A DNA stretch of 64,000 nt from NCBI GenBank assembly GCA_029531795.1, contig JAPEIS010000002.1:3224001-3288000 (forward strand). The letters run 5' to 3'. Source of the stretch: Sclerotinia nivalis. Taxonomy: Eukaryota; Ascomycota; Leotiomycetes; Helotiales; Sclerotiniaceae. This document shows, in pieces, positions 1-13,690 of this stretch (position 1 is its first letter; every line of letters starts with the position of its first letter). The translations under genes were made by a program, and so were the position numbers. The notes under the pieces were generated by a model. The model had not been told where the DNA came from. It made no database searches and worked only from the letters and a program-made list of their open reading frames with translations.

Positions 1-3000
1 ATGGTAATTAAAATGTAGAAATCTTCGAATATAATTTGTAAGGATTCTATTGAATGAGCGCTCAATTGTATAACAATCTTCAGATTATTCAAAAAGATTT
101 AAAGATCTATAACAAATCTAATTAAGGGTAATAATATTGTAGTTTAGGCATTTTTCAAAATTGCAATTGCTTCAGTATCGAAAATCTCAATATTACGGTC
201 AAGTAAGAAAACCTGTCGATCTATTTGCAGATTATATTGATAAGTTATTGAATCACTTTTTGTAACATTATCTAAAGTTTTACTTTTCGAATCATCAAAG
301 AAAACCTGCAAATCGCTTAATGGGATTGTAGGTAGAAATCTTACGAAGTTCTTAGCTATTTGTATTTTTGAATAATCAAAAGGGCTATTAATCTAGGTTT
401 CTATAGCAATATATGATTCTTTGATTCTTCAAAAAGGGAAAGCAATTGGATTGATATATTCAGCTTTTGAAAGAATTAGAATTAGCTTTAAGAATCTTGA
501 ATTAATAATTCTAATTCCTTTGGTTAGAATGTTTTTGATTCGAATTCGAAGGAAATAATTAGGATCAAGTTGAGCAATTTGGACCACGAAGTTTTGTGAA
601 ATCAAATTGAGTTCAATCTCGGAAAACATTAGATTTGATTTTTTGAGTAAAATAACAATATTGATTATATAGAATACTAAAAGGATTATTCGAGTGTTAA
701 TCAATACGATTTTGTTTAAAAGTTCTAAATATCCCTTTATTTAATTCGAAATTGTAAAATGTGAATTGTATTTTCTGATTCGATCAAACCACTAGATTTC
801 AACTACAAAATAGCATTTTTTGAGAATACAGATTGTTACTGTTCATTGAAACAGGATTGAAAGGATATCTCAAATAATCTTTCTAAACGAATATAAAGTG
901 TTTGTAATTATAAAAGCTTTAATCAACAATATCTAAATATAAGGTTTGAAACTAAACTTTCTATCGAAATAAACCTCTAACCATTTTAATAGCCCTGATT
1001 TTTCCGTAATGGAAAGGATACCAGAGCTTTCAATATTTCTTTTGGAGCCTCTGAAAAAATGAATTAATTCAGATTTCTTCGGATCAAAAATAATACCTTT
1101 TGATTTCCCCCAGTTCAATACTTCCAGCATTTCCGATTATAGTTGATTACAATTCGATTGTAAGTTTGAAGAGAATACTATTAAAACAATATCATCTATA
1201 TATCCAAATCTTCAGATGAGATTGTTTAACCAAAACAAAGGGGTTATATAAAATATAAAAAAAATAAGCGAAATTAAAAAACCTTATAGCAAACCACATT
1301 CAATACTAATACTGAACTCTATTTCGCCATCAAACCGAATACAAACTGATCGATTTATCGAAAACGATTATATCCATCGAATTAGATTATCAAGCCATCC
1401 TTGTTCTCTAAATCGACGAATTAGACATCCTAGAAGAATAGCATCAAAAGCACCTTTGATATCCATAATTAGTAATATAGCTTTGAAACCTAAATTCAAA
1501 ACCATTTCTATATCATATATAAGGCAAATTATAAGATCAACAAATAACCGAAAAGAAAGCACTCCAAATTGTTACTTGGTTAATATTTTAAAGATTATAA
1601 CAATCCAAAATATCTTTTTAACAATCAAACATTCGAGATTTTTTTCTAATACCAAAAGTAGAACTATTGATCTATAAGATCTGGGGTTCGTATAATCTGA
1701 TTTATTCGATTTTAGAATGATAGTTACAATTGTTGATCGAAAGTATTCAAAATGATGATCTATTTCAAGACATTTTTGGAAGAGTTATAGAATACTAAAT
1801 TCAATTTGTGGCCACACTAACTATAGTATTTTGATTGGGATCTCGTTTATACCAAGAGCTGTATTATCTATACAAAGGATAGCAATCTGTATATCTTGAA
1901 TCGTAATTTCCGAGAATGAAATAAAACAAATAAAAATTATAAAAAAATCAAAAAGGATATTACCAACTTCAATTATATTAATCAATAAATTATTAATAAA
2001 TAGATCTCTTTTAGCTTAGATTATTATAACAAAAGAATAATTTAAAAGATCTACTAAAAAAGAAGTTCAATATATTCCAACTGATTGATATCATTTTATT
2101 ATTTTAAAGATATCTTTTATTTCCTTAACTAAATCAAATTTAGAAAGCTAAAATTCCTTTTTCGTTTTTTTGATAACCTTTCAAAAATTCTGTTTGGATT
2201 TTGAAGAGTTATTCATCCGGTTTTCCTGAACAGCCATTCGGCAAGCCTCATTCCATTATAATTGATCTATATTTCAGCCGAATGATCTTTGAGCTGATTC
2301 TGTATATATTAATTGTATCGATTGAATGATATTCAAAGTTAGATTATCGAAATCAAAAATTGTAAATAAAATTTGAAAATCTAGATTTGCTAAATTTTCT
2401 GATAATAAATCTGAAAAGAGTTTTTCATCAAGTATATCAATTCGCAATCTTCGAATTGAATTCTGGAATCTTATATTCCAATTCAAAATTGTCAATAAGA
2501 ATTTGTAATCAAAAATTATATCAAGATAAAAAGCCAATATTGTATTAACTATATATAATCCTGATAGAAATACAAAATCAAGAATTTTATTCAAATCATA
2601 AGTAGCTTTGCCGATTGTAGAAAAAAGATTGAAAGAATAATCATCTAGTCAATTTGTAAAAAGTTCTATAAAGCTTGAGTTTTTATAACAAAGAGGATTC
2701 CATTTTGAATAATATAAATTCAAATCTTCTATAAAAAGTGTAGAATTAAAAAAAAAAAAAAAGATAAATTAAATAAATCTTTTATTGTTTAACTTTCATC
2801 TTGATTGCTTTTGGAAGTATTATATATATTGATGATTATAAGGATAGAACCAATAATAGATTGAAGATATAAAAATAATAAATCTCGAGAAAAAATAAAT
2901 CAGAGCTGATTAATTCGAATACTTGTTTCCTTACAAGTATAAATCATTATTCGAAAGCAGATTTCCCAATTATCGAATAGAATAAAGGTTTCGTAAACCG

Positions 3001-3827
3001 GATAGGATTTCGTAATTCGGTATAAGATATCTAAAAATATATAAGGTTCTTGAATTAGAACTATATCAATACAAAAATCATTAGTTAAAGAAAATACTAA
3101 TTTATAAGAACTAATATCTTTGATTACATTAACTTGTAAGATAGTTAGGGGTTTTGAAATTGTTCTAGGATTATTCATTGAATAAGATCGAAAAAGAAAC
3201 AGATTCTAATATAATGAAACAATTAAAATGATTAAAGAAAGATGGAACTAACAAAGATAGTATCAAGAAAGTTCAAATTGGAATTGAAAGGATAATAGAT
3301 TCTTTCATTAAGGAATCAACTTTTGAAACTTTAAAGCATTTTGTATTGATACAAGTTCTGATTCTAACTGCTTTTGATATTTTCTGAATAGTTTGCTTTT
3401 CTGTTTTGGATTTGAGGTCTTTAATTATAAGACAAAGAAAACAACCAAAATCATTTACTAAATGAAATCCCTTACAATATAAACATCTTGCTAGACAATT
3501 ATAAATTATATTATATCTAATAAAATGATTCTTTTCGATATAATTAATTGTACTACAGATTCGGCATCTTTCCGGACAAAAACAAACTCGAGTATTATAT
3601 TATTAAAAGCATCGAATACATTGAATTGTCTTAGATTTGAAAACAATTCGAAAAATATTAATTGTAATTCCTAGAATTCGAAAATTCTTGAAAAGGGCTG
3701 TATATTGCAAAACTGGAAAGCTCAAAAACTAGATAGAATTATATAATCCGGATTCTTTGTTTTGTATAGATTCGATTATTTGAATCATTTGTTGTCCTGT
3801 ATTATCATTAATAACGTCGAATATAAT
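1..3827 (-). mobile_element. LINE (Tad/I-like) relic, 3' segment, runs off the left edge
   Basis: Minus-strand fragments of a non-LTR retrotransposon lie in the expected order. Around 3440-3600 are cysteine knuckles of ORF1, including a CxxC-G-x-H-xxND-xx-C type. At 2900-3178 is the start of the apurinic endonuclease domain (LQVN followed by DIVLIQEP). At 1368-1562 and 933-1130 are reverse transcriptase blocks (MDIKGAFDA, then GIIFDPKKSELIHF). The 3' end is outside the window. The remaining 5' part continues at 10871-11292 and 18950-~19300, split by two LTR elements. Many stops make it inactive. Confidence 0.8.
429..3178 (-). pseudogene. LINE ORF2 (endonuclease-reverse transcriptase), degenerate
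   Basis: Relic of the LINE polyprotein that in active elements nicks target DNA and copies the element RNA in place. Visible pieces are the endonuclease amino end at 2900-3178 (QEP motif), reverse transcriptase around 1368-1562 (D-I-K-G-A-F-D) and 933-1130 (the W..KSKGI..DPKKSE motif typical of the palm/thumb region of fungal LINEs), and an unassignable fragment at 429-704. The pieces are separated by stops and frame changes, with heavy AT bias. No functional product is possible. Confidence 0.75.
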
Positions 3828-3990
3828 TATTATGGTAAGGGAAAAGGTATATATAGGTTTGATCTATTGTTGTACTACGAGGAGGAGAAGAAGATCAAGG
3901 AGGTGATCTGATTATATAGAAGTGAGTGTATGTATGTATGCCTAAAATATATATAATTATATATAGATGAAAGGAGATAAACTTGTAACA
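3828..3990 (-). repeat. LTR of element B (3' LTR in element orientation)
   Basis: 163-bp repeat beginning TATTATGG (a presumed RIP change of TGTTATGG) and ending CGTAACA-like (TTGTAACA here), matched by 10708-10870. Preceded by target duplication ataat. This copy is more TA-rich than its partner, for example TATGTATG in place of CATGTGTG, as expected for uneven RIP. Confidence 0.85.
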
Positions 3991-4453
3991 ATACTCCCTT
4001 TTCAAGAAACTCATTTAATTTCAAATGGGTATTAAAAAATAAAGAAAAATAAAGAAAAAATATAGATCTTTTTTTTTAATTAAATTTTTGAACAAAAAAT
4101 GTATAATATTCTTTAATAATGTTATATTCTTTATTATTATAATATATAATATACCTTTAGACGAAACAAATAATCTTGATACAAATGGATCTTCATAGAA
4201 TAGATGTAACAATCGTGCTGTATGATTTCGATTACAAATTCTGTGGTTCCGATTGCAATATAATAGCGTTGGAGTGCTTTAGGATCCAAGTTGGCGATTC
4301 TGGCTTTTTTGGATGAAAGCGATGATATTCGATAAGAATCTTTTTATTATCCTTTAAATCATTAATTGGTTGCTAAATTGGTGTGTAGTATTTCTATTTG
4401 ATTAAATAATAATGGTCATCTTTATTGTGATTATCTAGAATTCTTTTAAATAT

Positions 4454-4741
4454 TGTGAAAGAGGTAGGTCGAGATACGTGCGTCCCGATAGCACGCTGCG
4501 AGGGGGAATAGGATAGGAACTGATCAGACTACATTGTATAAACTTCGAATAGTAGAACTAATGTGAATAACAATGGGTTGGGGGTTGTATACAGTGGGTA
4601 TGCAAAAAGACTAGTGAAAACGATTGATTATTCTAGAAGGGAAGGCAAAGCCTTCTCCTTATATTTAACTACGAAGGATCATGTGACCTAATGCCTATGA
4701 ACTAGCTACGTATGTGGCCCTAGCAATCCAACTTTCTCACA
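4454..4741. repeat. Solo-LTR-like insertion, family D, copy 1 (nested in element B)
   Basis: A 288-bp segment with inverted ends (TGTGAAAGAG at the left, TTTCTCACA at the right) that matches 48130-48418 over its whole length. Flanking bases atatt/atatc agree except for one C/T difference, consistent with a 5-bp target duplication changed by RIP. It sits inside element B and is therefore younger than it. No coding content is visible, so it is most simply a solo LTR; a non-autonomous element is an alternative. Confidence 0.7.
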
Positions 4742-5474
4742 ATATCTATTTCTGAATAAGTTCATCCTTATTGTTGTCCTGCTCCAAAATTCTGTTTTAT
4801 ATAATTAAGAATTCTGATTTGTTAATCGTTGTTTGAACTAAGAAGTGAAGATTAGTATAAATTGAAAGTAAAAAAGAATAATAGAAAACAAGAAAGATTT
4901 TAATATTCTTAAACAATTGAATAAAACAAGTACAAGAATAAATTTTGATAATCTTGTAAAGACCGATCCATTTATTATTTAGCTTTTTTGCTTTGCGTGA
5001 AGTCTTTATATTCTTGGTATTGACAAAGACTTTCTAATCAATTGTATAACGAGGTAAATTAGAGTAGTGGTGATTAGTATAGTTCTTATAAGTAGCAATT
5101 GTTTGCTATGTAAGAGTACAAAATTATTTCAAAATATGTTCTATATGATTTGTAATCTTATTATCTTTAAAGAATTCCTGTTTTTATATTAGAATTATAT
5201 CCGGTAAACAAAATTTATTAGATTCAATGTTTAGGTATAAATTAAAGCTGTAATTGGCAAAGAAAGGCAAACAATTAGTTATTTCAGAGATCAAATTATT
5301 AAATACAAATTCAGTTAAGAATAGTTAATTCAACCAATCGTCTTGATGATAGTTAACAAAAGCTTATAAATATTGTTTTAGAATTGAATTAATATATTCA
5401 GTTTGATTATTTGTTTGAGAATGAAAAACTAAAGAATGTTTTAAGGTAATTTTCAATCGCTTCAAGAATTGTAA

Positions 5475-7430
5475 TTAGAATTTTGATACGAATTGTGTTC
5501 CCCGATCGAAAATGATATTGTTTAGAAGTCTATAAAATGTATAAACACAATTGATAAAAGTATCAATTAGCTTTTCTATTGTTAGTGTATGTGTATCAAT
5601 GAAATATCTTATTTTGGTTAGTCTGTAGATTATTATCAAGATATATTTATAGATAGAATTATAACGAATGCAATCCAAAAACAATATAATATAATCGATT
5701 GAGATATCAGATTATGTACAAAAAGGGATAAATAGTAGTTTCAAAAATTCGGGAGGTGTTGATTTGGATGATTTGATATGAGTACAAAGTTCACAGATCT
5801 TTATGTAGAATACAATCTCCAAATATATGTTAGACTATTAGTATATATAAAAAACAAGATCGATTGTTTTAATTCGATTAGAATGGTCGGTAGGATTAGA
5901 AGAATAAGTTCGATAGATAATTTGGAGTTTGAGTTTATCGTTTGATGGAACCCAAATCTTATTCCGGTAGTAAATTCTATTATTTTGGATCGAATAATCT
6001 TGTATAATGATCCGAAGGGTTTTACGATATTCTTTTGGTCATTTAGTTATCGATGGGTTGTTAAGAGTAGAGATAAATTGATCTGCAATATCGGATCTAG
6101 TATATGCTATATCGATTAAGGTATCAATTGGTTGATTATGAAATGGTACTATTATTTTCATTGGTATCAAATTGATATATTTAATCAAATCTTTATAAAG
6201 ATCGTTATCAAAACGATTTTAAGGGAGGACAATGTATTCTTGATTTTTTAGATATTTATCGTTTGGATTAGAGCGATATAATCGATCTTTGTATTTTCTA
6301 TTTAGTATATTTGATCGAATAGCTTTGTTTTCTAGTTAATAGATTATATAGAAATTATATTGAGATAGAAATTCAGATTATTGTATTTGCTATTGATTGA
6401 GAGTTTTTGTAATTATAAAATATTCGAGGTTTTTATAATCAATAAGAATCTTGAATTCTTTTTATAAGTTTTAGAGTTTTAAGCATTATTCTTTTATTGT
6501 TTTGATAATAGCGAGTAGTTTTTTGTTATAGATTTTATAATTACATTTCGTTGTTGTATATTTAAATAAAAAGTAAACGATTGAATACAAAATATTATCA
6601 TTATTATATTGCGAAAGAATTCTTTCTAAAGTTTAATTGGAAGTGTTGGTTTTTAAAACAGTTTTCCGTTTATAATCAAAGTATATTAAAACCGGTACTA
6701 TTGTGAAAGCTTTTTTTAAAACGTTAAAAACCTTTGTATAATCTGCGGTTTAATCTTATGTAATATTCTTTTGTAAGAGATTATTGAAAAAGCGATAAAT
6801 CTTTGAAAAATCTTTTATAAAACATTGATAGAAATTGACAAAATCGAGAAATCGTTATAAATCCTTTATATATAAAGACAATTCCTAAAATATAATAACT
6901 GTAATCTTTTTTTGATCCATTTCGATATTTTCAATTGTAATAATAAGATCCAAATACTTTATTTTTGTGGTTTCGAATTTGTATTTGTTAATATCAATCT
7001 GTAATCCAGTATTCATTAACTTTTGAATTATTTGATAGATATACTTTTTATATTTTACAGAATTATCGGAGTAGATTAGGACGTTATCGAAATATACAAT
7101 ACAATACTTGTTCAATTTGTCGAAAAGTGTATGATTGATATAATGTTGAAACGATATAAATATATTGCAAAGACCGAAAGGTATAATTAGAGATTCAAAA
7201 AAACCAAAATGAATAATAAATACAGTTTTTCATTCATTTCCTTCAGCGATTTGCAATTTGTTGAATATTGTAATGATATCAAGCTTGATGTAAATTTTTG
7301 TATTGCAAAGAGCATCCAGCGTTTCGCGAACGATAAATAATGAATAACGATTTTTTATAGTAATGTTATTTAGTTTTCGATAATCTTGATAAATGTGGAC
7401 CCCTTTTTCCGGTTTGGTAATCAATAGCAA
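5475..7430 (-). pseudogene. Degenerate pol of element B (reverse transcriptase, RNase H, integrase)
   Basis: The piece at 7230-7430 carries the Gypsy RT amino part (ITKPEKG, then DYRKLNNITIKNRY and KLDI..FNKLQIAEGNE). The piece at 6885-7115 carries the altered active site YFDNVLIYS where YVDD/YLDD is expected. The piece at 5475-5684 carries the integrase core end (IIFDRGTQFVSKF). About 6.4-6.6 kb should be RNase H but is too decayed to read. Frames are broken between the pieces. Confidence 0.8.
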
Positions 7431-10400
7431 AGGAGAAATGCATTGCGATTTCGATTCCCGAATGAACCTTTTGGAGAGATTATCATCAAGTCATTTGCGC
7501 ACTACTACCAATTTCATTGACGATAAAGGGTGGTTTTTGAAATAAGATGGTTTTTTATCGGGTATCAATTCAATTTTGTGATCCCAGATTCGATGAGGCG
7601 GCAATTTATCTGCATAACGTAGGAGGAAGACAGGAAGTTTGTTTTGTAACTATATAGGAAATCTTTATTGTATTTGATCGTTATTAAGGGGAGGTTTGTT
7701 AATTAAAAATTTATCGATATCAACCTCAAAGATCTTTCGCAAATGAAGCAGCTTATAATAATTGTATATAAAATTATGAAATTGCAATGGGGTTCTAGAG
7801 AGCATCTCTGTTATATTGCCTTGCCTTTGTAAAATCGATCGAAAATCCCTTTCTATAAATATCGAAGATAATGTAGCTTATTATAGATAATCTTGCTCAA
7901 TAGTTTTCTATACAGTATTCAATTTATTTTATATCAATCGGATAGCCCGAATGTTATTTTGTTGATAAAACGAAACAAAATTAGAAGTTTGTACTTAACA
8001 AATATCATCTATATTTGGGCTTGTATTTTTGTAAATAAGTATAGGGAGTTCTTTAATAGAAAATAAGGACAAACGGTTTTTTGGATTATGAATAGGTCGA
8101 TGCTGATTTGCAATCTTTAAGATCGATTTTGGATATAGACAATTGGGAATCATTTATATTTGATTATTTAATTCTCCGCAATGCTTTGTTCGATAATGAT
8201 TCATATTAGATGTCAAACCTTACTGAAATTCGAAATCAATAGAAGAATCGTTAGATTATAATATGTAATCTTTATTTGATATCTTTTCAATAAAAGGTTT
8301 TTTATAAGAAGTTCTTTTAAAAGTAGAAAGTGTTTGAATAAATAAACAATCGATATCATTCTTTGAATAATCCTTGATATATGGAAAGCAGTATTTATAA
8401 ATTATGCATTTAGCTTTTATATCAGGATCGGTAAGGAATTTATTTAAAGATTCGATAGTATCAATGATTTGTTATAGAATAACTTTTGCTAGATCCTTTT
8501 GTTCTTTGATCGAAGATGGGATTGTTAGTACAATAACTGACTCTGAATTATAATATATTAAGCAATTGGAAGTATAATAATTTGAAGAAAATGTTAAATT
8601 CATTTTTGTTCAGTTAATAGTAGAATTGTAATATTGTAATTATGATAAACTAAAGATTAACGATATCTTTGATGTAAACTAGGTGATATAAAAGGACCAA
8701 TACTTATAATGATCTTTTATAACGATTTCTATTACAAAATATTCTATAATTCTATCGGCGACCTTTCTATTGGCAAATCGGAGTTCGCAAGGGTAAGGTA
8801 AAAGTTATATTTCAATATTATATTTGGAAGCAAAAGAACGATCAGTAAAGGCTTTTTTAGAATATCCATTATCAATAAAACTTGTAACAATAAAGGGATT
8901 TTCATATACAAAGAATATAATAATTTTAATGAATAGAGATTTGTTATTTATAAAGTTGAACTACAATAGTTTATTTCTATTCATTTCTCGATTTACCTTC
9001 TTACTTTTAATATTCTTCTATGAGCGATTTTTTGTAGAAGTTAATCTTTTCTTTATTCGGGACTTTTTTTGATTGAATTGAATATAGAAACAACCTTCTT
9101 TAACTCGATATAGTCTTATCATTGTACTTGATTCAAATATTGTTAGCTTTGTATCCAATTACCAGTATATCCTCCTCGAAATCCATTGCGATTATTATTA
9201 AACTTATTGATACCTCGAAAAGCCAGAATAGCAATGTATTGATTGGAGGCCGGATTAGTTGAAATAGTGGTATTGTAATTGGAAAAGATATTAATAGAAG
9301 TTTGTTTGTCAGAAAGAAGATTATTATTGATATTATAAATAGTATAACAATCAATTTGAAGGTAACCGATCCTATTACAACAATTATAAGAAACTGCAGG
9401 GTTAAATTTCTTTTTCTTATTTTGTAGATCCTTTTTCTATTGTTCTTTTTGTTTTATTATATCAAGATTTATAGAATTATTATCAACAACAAATGCTTTA
9501 CCAGAATTTTTGTTATAATACTCAGCGTTACGAAGATTCTAATTCCAAATAGAGAATTTCTTTTACTAACTATCAATATCATCAACCATACAAAGATTCG
9601 AATCATCAATAACCAAAGTTCGAAGGAGGGCCGTAACCTTTTGCTTTATTGCATTAACAATCTCGCAATCAAACTTATAACAAGAATTAGCAAGATGAAA
9701 CAATATAAAGAAGAAAACCGAAAAGGATTCCTTTGGATTTATAGAAAACTTATCGAATTTGAACGAGACTTCTCTTTCGATATTCATAGAGATATATAAT
9801 TTGTCCAATTTAGTTAAAAACGAAACAGTAGAATCGAAGCAAATAAGATCGTCAATAAATCTGATGATATCTGTAATACATTCTTGTTATATTTGACTAT
9901 CGAGAAGATTAATAGTATAACTAATCTTCTTTTGTTCGAAAACAAAAAGTTGTAAGTCGATTATTCAACAAAATTGCAAATCCAATTTTCAAAACTGATA
10001 ATCTTCTTATCGAACAAGAATATTAGATCTTTCGTTTTTAAAAACGAATAGATCCTTTTGAGTTTGATAAAAAATAATCGATTTCTGATTAATAGCAGTA
10101 TTATTGATATCCAACTGAACTTGCTTGTTAATTAGAGTACAAAAAAGCTCGATGTTTTCTGTTTTGAATTTCTCGATCTTATTTATTTAAGTAGCGATAT
10201 AAATAGTTTGAATAGTAAAGCGATCTTTGATAACAAAGAAAACATGATTCAGGTAAATAGTTTATTCATTAGAATTAGCAACAAGGTTTGATATTATTGA
10301 AGTATCCAATTCTGTTAGGATTTGTATAATAGTAGATTATTGATTAAAGATTCGTTGGATTTCGGTATGAATTCCTTCGATAGAAGTAGGAGTCGTATTA

Positions 10401-10707
10401 TCAACGAATGTAGAACCGGAAGTTATTGTAAAAAGAATTACAATTGTATAAAGTAATCGATAGGGAATTTGCAATTATATAAAAGTAATCAAAAAACAAA
10501 CACAAAAGTTTGCGAATAAATATGATTGTACAAAAGCAATCAGGGATCAGAAGCTATGTAAAAGCAGATAAAAAATGCGACCGCACAAAAGTAGACGAGT
10601 TATAATAGTGCGAAAGTAATCGAAAACAGATACAAAAGTTTGCAAATGATTTGGTAAGGCTAAATCATTTTGTAAAGTGATGGAGCCTTTGAAAGAGTAG
10701 TACAAAT

Positions 10708-10870
10708 TATTATGGTAAGGGAAAAGGTATATGTAGGTTTGATCTATTATTGTATTATAAGGAGGAGAAGAAGGTCAAGGAGGTGACCTGACTATATAGA
10801 AGTGAGTGTATGCATGTGTGCCTAAGGCACATATAATCATGTGCAGGTGAAGGGAGATGAACCCGTAACA
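10708..10870 (-). repeat. LTR of element B (5' LTR in element orientation)
   Basis: 163-bp partner of 3828-3990, ending CCGTAACA and followed by target duplication ataat at 10871-10875. It keeps more GC than the other copy. Confidence 0.85.
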
Positions 10871-11292
10871 ATAATTTCCGATTCGATTAGAACGATAATC
10901 AATTGTTATGAATCTCTCAGAATTGTAACAATTCGTAAAATATAGTTTAATCGATAGATAATCCATAATTGTTATCATTCGATTTTACAAGTTTCGAATA
11001 CTTTTTCGATTATATTTGAAAGGTTTTCCAAAGCTGTTAAATCCTCTAAAGAATTTGTACATAATACAAACCCAATATTTATTGATTAAATTTCTTTCAG
11101 AAGATTCACATTATTTCCTAGTTGTCCTTTCAATACACTAAGAACAACAAAAAAACCAGTTTTTCGAGTTGGGTGGTCAAATTCAATACAAATAAAGAAG
11201 CGAATATCGGTTTTGTTCGAGATTTTGGATTGAGCTTTGAATTGACCCTCAGCTTTTGAAATTATAAATTATATAATTGGTAAAAGAGTTAT
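10871..11292 (-). mobile_element. LINE ORF1 middle segment, between the two LTR elements
   Basis: Minus-strand translation of about 11,100-11,250 gives a segment resembling the gag-like ORF1 of Tad-type LINEs (DIRFFICIEF followed by DHPTRK). It lies between element B and element A and carries the target duplications of both (ataat at 10871, gttat at 11288). It joins logically to 3822 on the left and 18955 on the right. Confidence 0.6.
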
Positions 11293-11577
11293 TGTTAAGA
11301 TCACATAGGCAAAGAATCAATTAGTCGTAAAACCGTAGCCAAACTTTTCATTACCCTTTCTAATCATAAATAAGATATTACTTTTAAGTTCAATCAATAA
11401 AGAGATATCAGAACGCTTATAGTTCGTTATCATTCCTGTCCTTTTATAAGCAATACAAAAAAGCTTGTTTATTAAACATTCCAAACTGATTGATAACGTT
11501 TCTACACTGATGATTCGAAATGAGAATGCTTCCGTTTAGGTTTCTTGTTTTGACGAAACTGTTGTGTGATTGTAACA
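11293..11577 (-). repeat. LTR of element A (3' LTR in element orientation)
   Basis: 285 bp, TGTTAAGATC at the left and GTGATTGTAACA at the right on the plus strand. Same orientation as 18665-18949; preceded by duplication gttat. Confidence 0.9.
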
Positions 11578-12396
11578 GAGCCTTTCCTTCAAGGCTTCGC
11601 TCCTGAGAAGTTTATTGGTTCTGAAGTCGTTTGCTGTTCTTAAATCATTTGCCAGATGCGAGATGCTGTCGGGCAACAATATGAATGTAGCGTTTGGTCT
11701 CTTGTATAACAAATAAATACAAACAAAATATAAACAATAACAACGCGTAATCCGCTCTATTAAAGCATTATAAACTTTTCAATTCTTCATTTCAATTTCC
11801 TGCAATTCTCTTGTTGATATTGCGATAATACCATCAAATTCCTGAATACCTTCAATATGTTTCATCAAGCCCCCGAATTAGCAATGTGATTTGTTCGTTT
11901 ACCTTTACAATTCATATAATCAATTTGTTTTTGTTGTGTTAAGTGTATAGCCAATTATGATAGTAGAAAAGTTCTACTAGATGGGGAGGTAATTAGTGAG
12001 GAATGTTTCTTTTCCAAAGGAGTCGATTTATTATGTGCTGAATGTATTCGAAAGAAGAAAACTTGTGATGTATCACCAAAAGTATTTCATTTTGTTATAA
12101 ATCGAATGTTGCGGTTATGTTGCGAATAGGAAGTGGCTTTAGTAGGTTCTTTAGAAGAAGTAGTAGTTCGAAGAAGTTTAAATGGTTGTTAGTTTAATTT
12201 TATTTGAAGAGTGGAAGTTTTTCTTTGTAAACAAAAGAAGTATGGTTTAAAGCGAGAATTTTGGGATACGAAAGAGGCTGTATTAGTGTTGAATGTACAG
12301 GTGGAGAAAGGGGTGAAGTTGCTCGAGACTGGTGTGGATTTGTTTCGATATTTCGTTGGTATACCTATAATGTTTATAAATGCTTTTGATTAATTT

Positions 12397-13025
12397 TCCA
12401 TTAGCTAGAGCAAAATTCTGTGGATAAATTGGCAAGTGAGGTCAAATTGGAGGATAGTTTTGATGCTGTCCTTGTTCGATCCAAATCGTCGAAATCCTTT
12501 CGTACTTCGGCAAAACGAGCAAACCGCAAAAGTGCCAAAGGCAAAACAAAGGGTACGCGGAATACTGGCGATCATGTAATGAAGGAGGAGTGAATAGTTC
12601 CATTTTCTATTTTTAAAACAAAGAAGATTGAAGAAGTTTGCAAATTAATTCTCGTAAAGAGAAAGATATCGGAATCTGTTGAACTTTTCGATGATGATGA
12701 TAAGGATATTGAACTGATTAACAACGGAAAACCCTTGGCTTCTAAAAAGTCTAAAAAGGAGAAGACTAAAATTTCTATTGTAATCAATATACCTTCTTCG
12801 TTTTCAAAAAACTTTGGTACATTGAGTACTATTCCAAAACCAAACGTGGTATTGTCAACGAAGCGTCAAAAAGCATTTGTTCCTTTGACGAAATCAAGTA
12901 TACCAATAATAGACAAGGAAGCAATTAAGGATAAAGATTTGTTAAATTTTTCTAGTTCTGATACTATAAGTAATATTCTAGATAAACACGATTTATATAA
13001 AAAGGCTTTTGTTTTCAAACAATGA
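12397..13025 (+). pseudogene. Antisense reading frame inside element A
   Basis: One plus-strand frame, opposite to gag-pol, stays open from about 12,400 to the stop at 13023-13025, interrupted only by TAG near 12,402 and TGA near 12,591. Both could be RIP-type changes of CAG and TGG. The translation is hydrophilic and clearly non-random: a lysine/arginine-rich patch near 12,480-12,560, an acidic DDDD run near 12,690 and a KKSKKEK cluster near 12,750. Further upstream (11,960-12,160) another plus frame has CAEC followed by a basic stretch, suggestive of a zinc-finger-like end. I do not recognise the family. Accessory antisense genes between integrase and the 3' LTR are known in some Gypsy elements. 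Confidence 0.5.
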
Positions 13026-13690
13026 ATATAATGAATCTTTATTGATCAATAATTAATCGTTAACAAATCTATCAGATCAAGACTTCGAACTGTAGACAGT
13101 TCTCTTTCTGGTATACAGATATCACAGGTTACACATTGTAATCCTATCGTTGAGAAGCGTATCAGACATATATTTCATCAATCGGCTGAACCAGATATTG
13201 ATGAAAATTCTGATAATATTGGGGAGGATGGTTTGTTGAAGATAAAGGTAAGGGAGCGGAGGAAATGTAAATACTATATAGCAAAAGAAAATTAATATAT
13301 TAAAAAGATTTTCAAAACAATAAATAAAATAAATGACTATTTTTGCAATGTATTTCAATTGTATTACTTCTTAATTCTTTGTCTTCGTTGTATAGGTGAT
13401 ATATTTTCCTTTTTATAGTTTTCCAATTATCTTTTGATATACATTAAATTTCGTGAAGCTTCCCAAGTATCTTTCACTAATTGATAACTTTTCCATTATA
13501 CTAAATATTGCATTCTTTGTTCTTTTTTTCTATATGCTAATATCTTTTCAACTTTATATTCTATATATTCATCAATTTTTTCAGGAGGCAAAGAATCAGT
13601 GATATTATTATATTGATATTACAATTCTAGTAAAGAAATATAGAAAATGTTGTATATTTTGTATAATGATAGAAGTACTAGTTTATATAC

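Larger units (their letters stand above)
3828..10870 (-). mobile_element. Full-length Gypsy-type LTR retrotransposon B, RIP-degraded
   Basis: Two near-identical 163-bp direct repeats (3828-3990 and 10708-10870) bound a 7.0-kb element. The same five bases, ataat, lie immediately outside both ends (3823-3827 and 10871-10875), a perfect target-site duplication. Minus-strand domains run gag-like (about 8.3-10.4 kb, piece at 9566-9808), reverse transcriptase (7430-6885), then integrase (5684-5475), the RT-before-IN order of Metaviridae (Gypsy). It interrupts LINE ORF1 and is itself interrupted by a solo-LTR-like repeat at 4454-4741. It is inactive: stops throughout, and the YxDD catalytic box reads YFDN. 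Confidence 0.88.

Noticed and set aside
8824..9072. 82-codon plus-strand frame in the AT-rich block
   Set aside because: Antisense to the gag region of element B; AT-driven hydrophobic composition without motifs.
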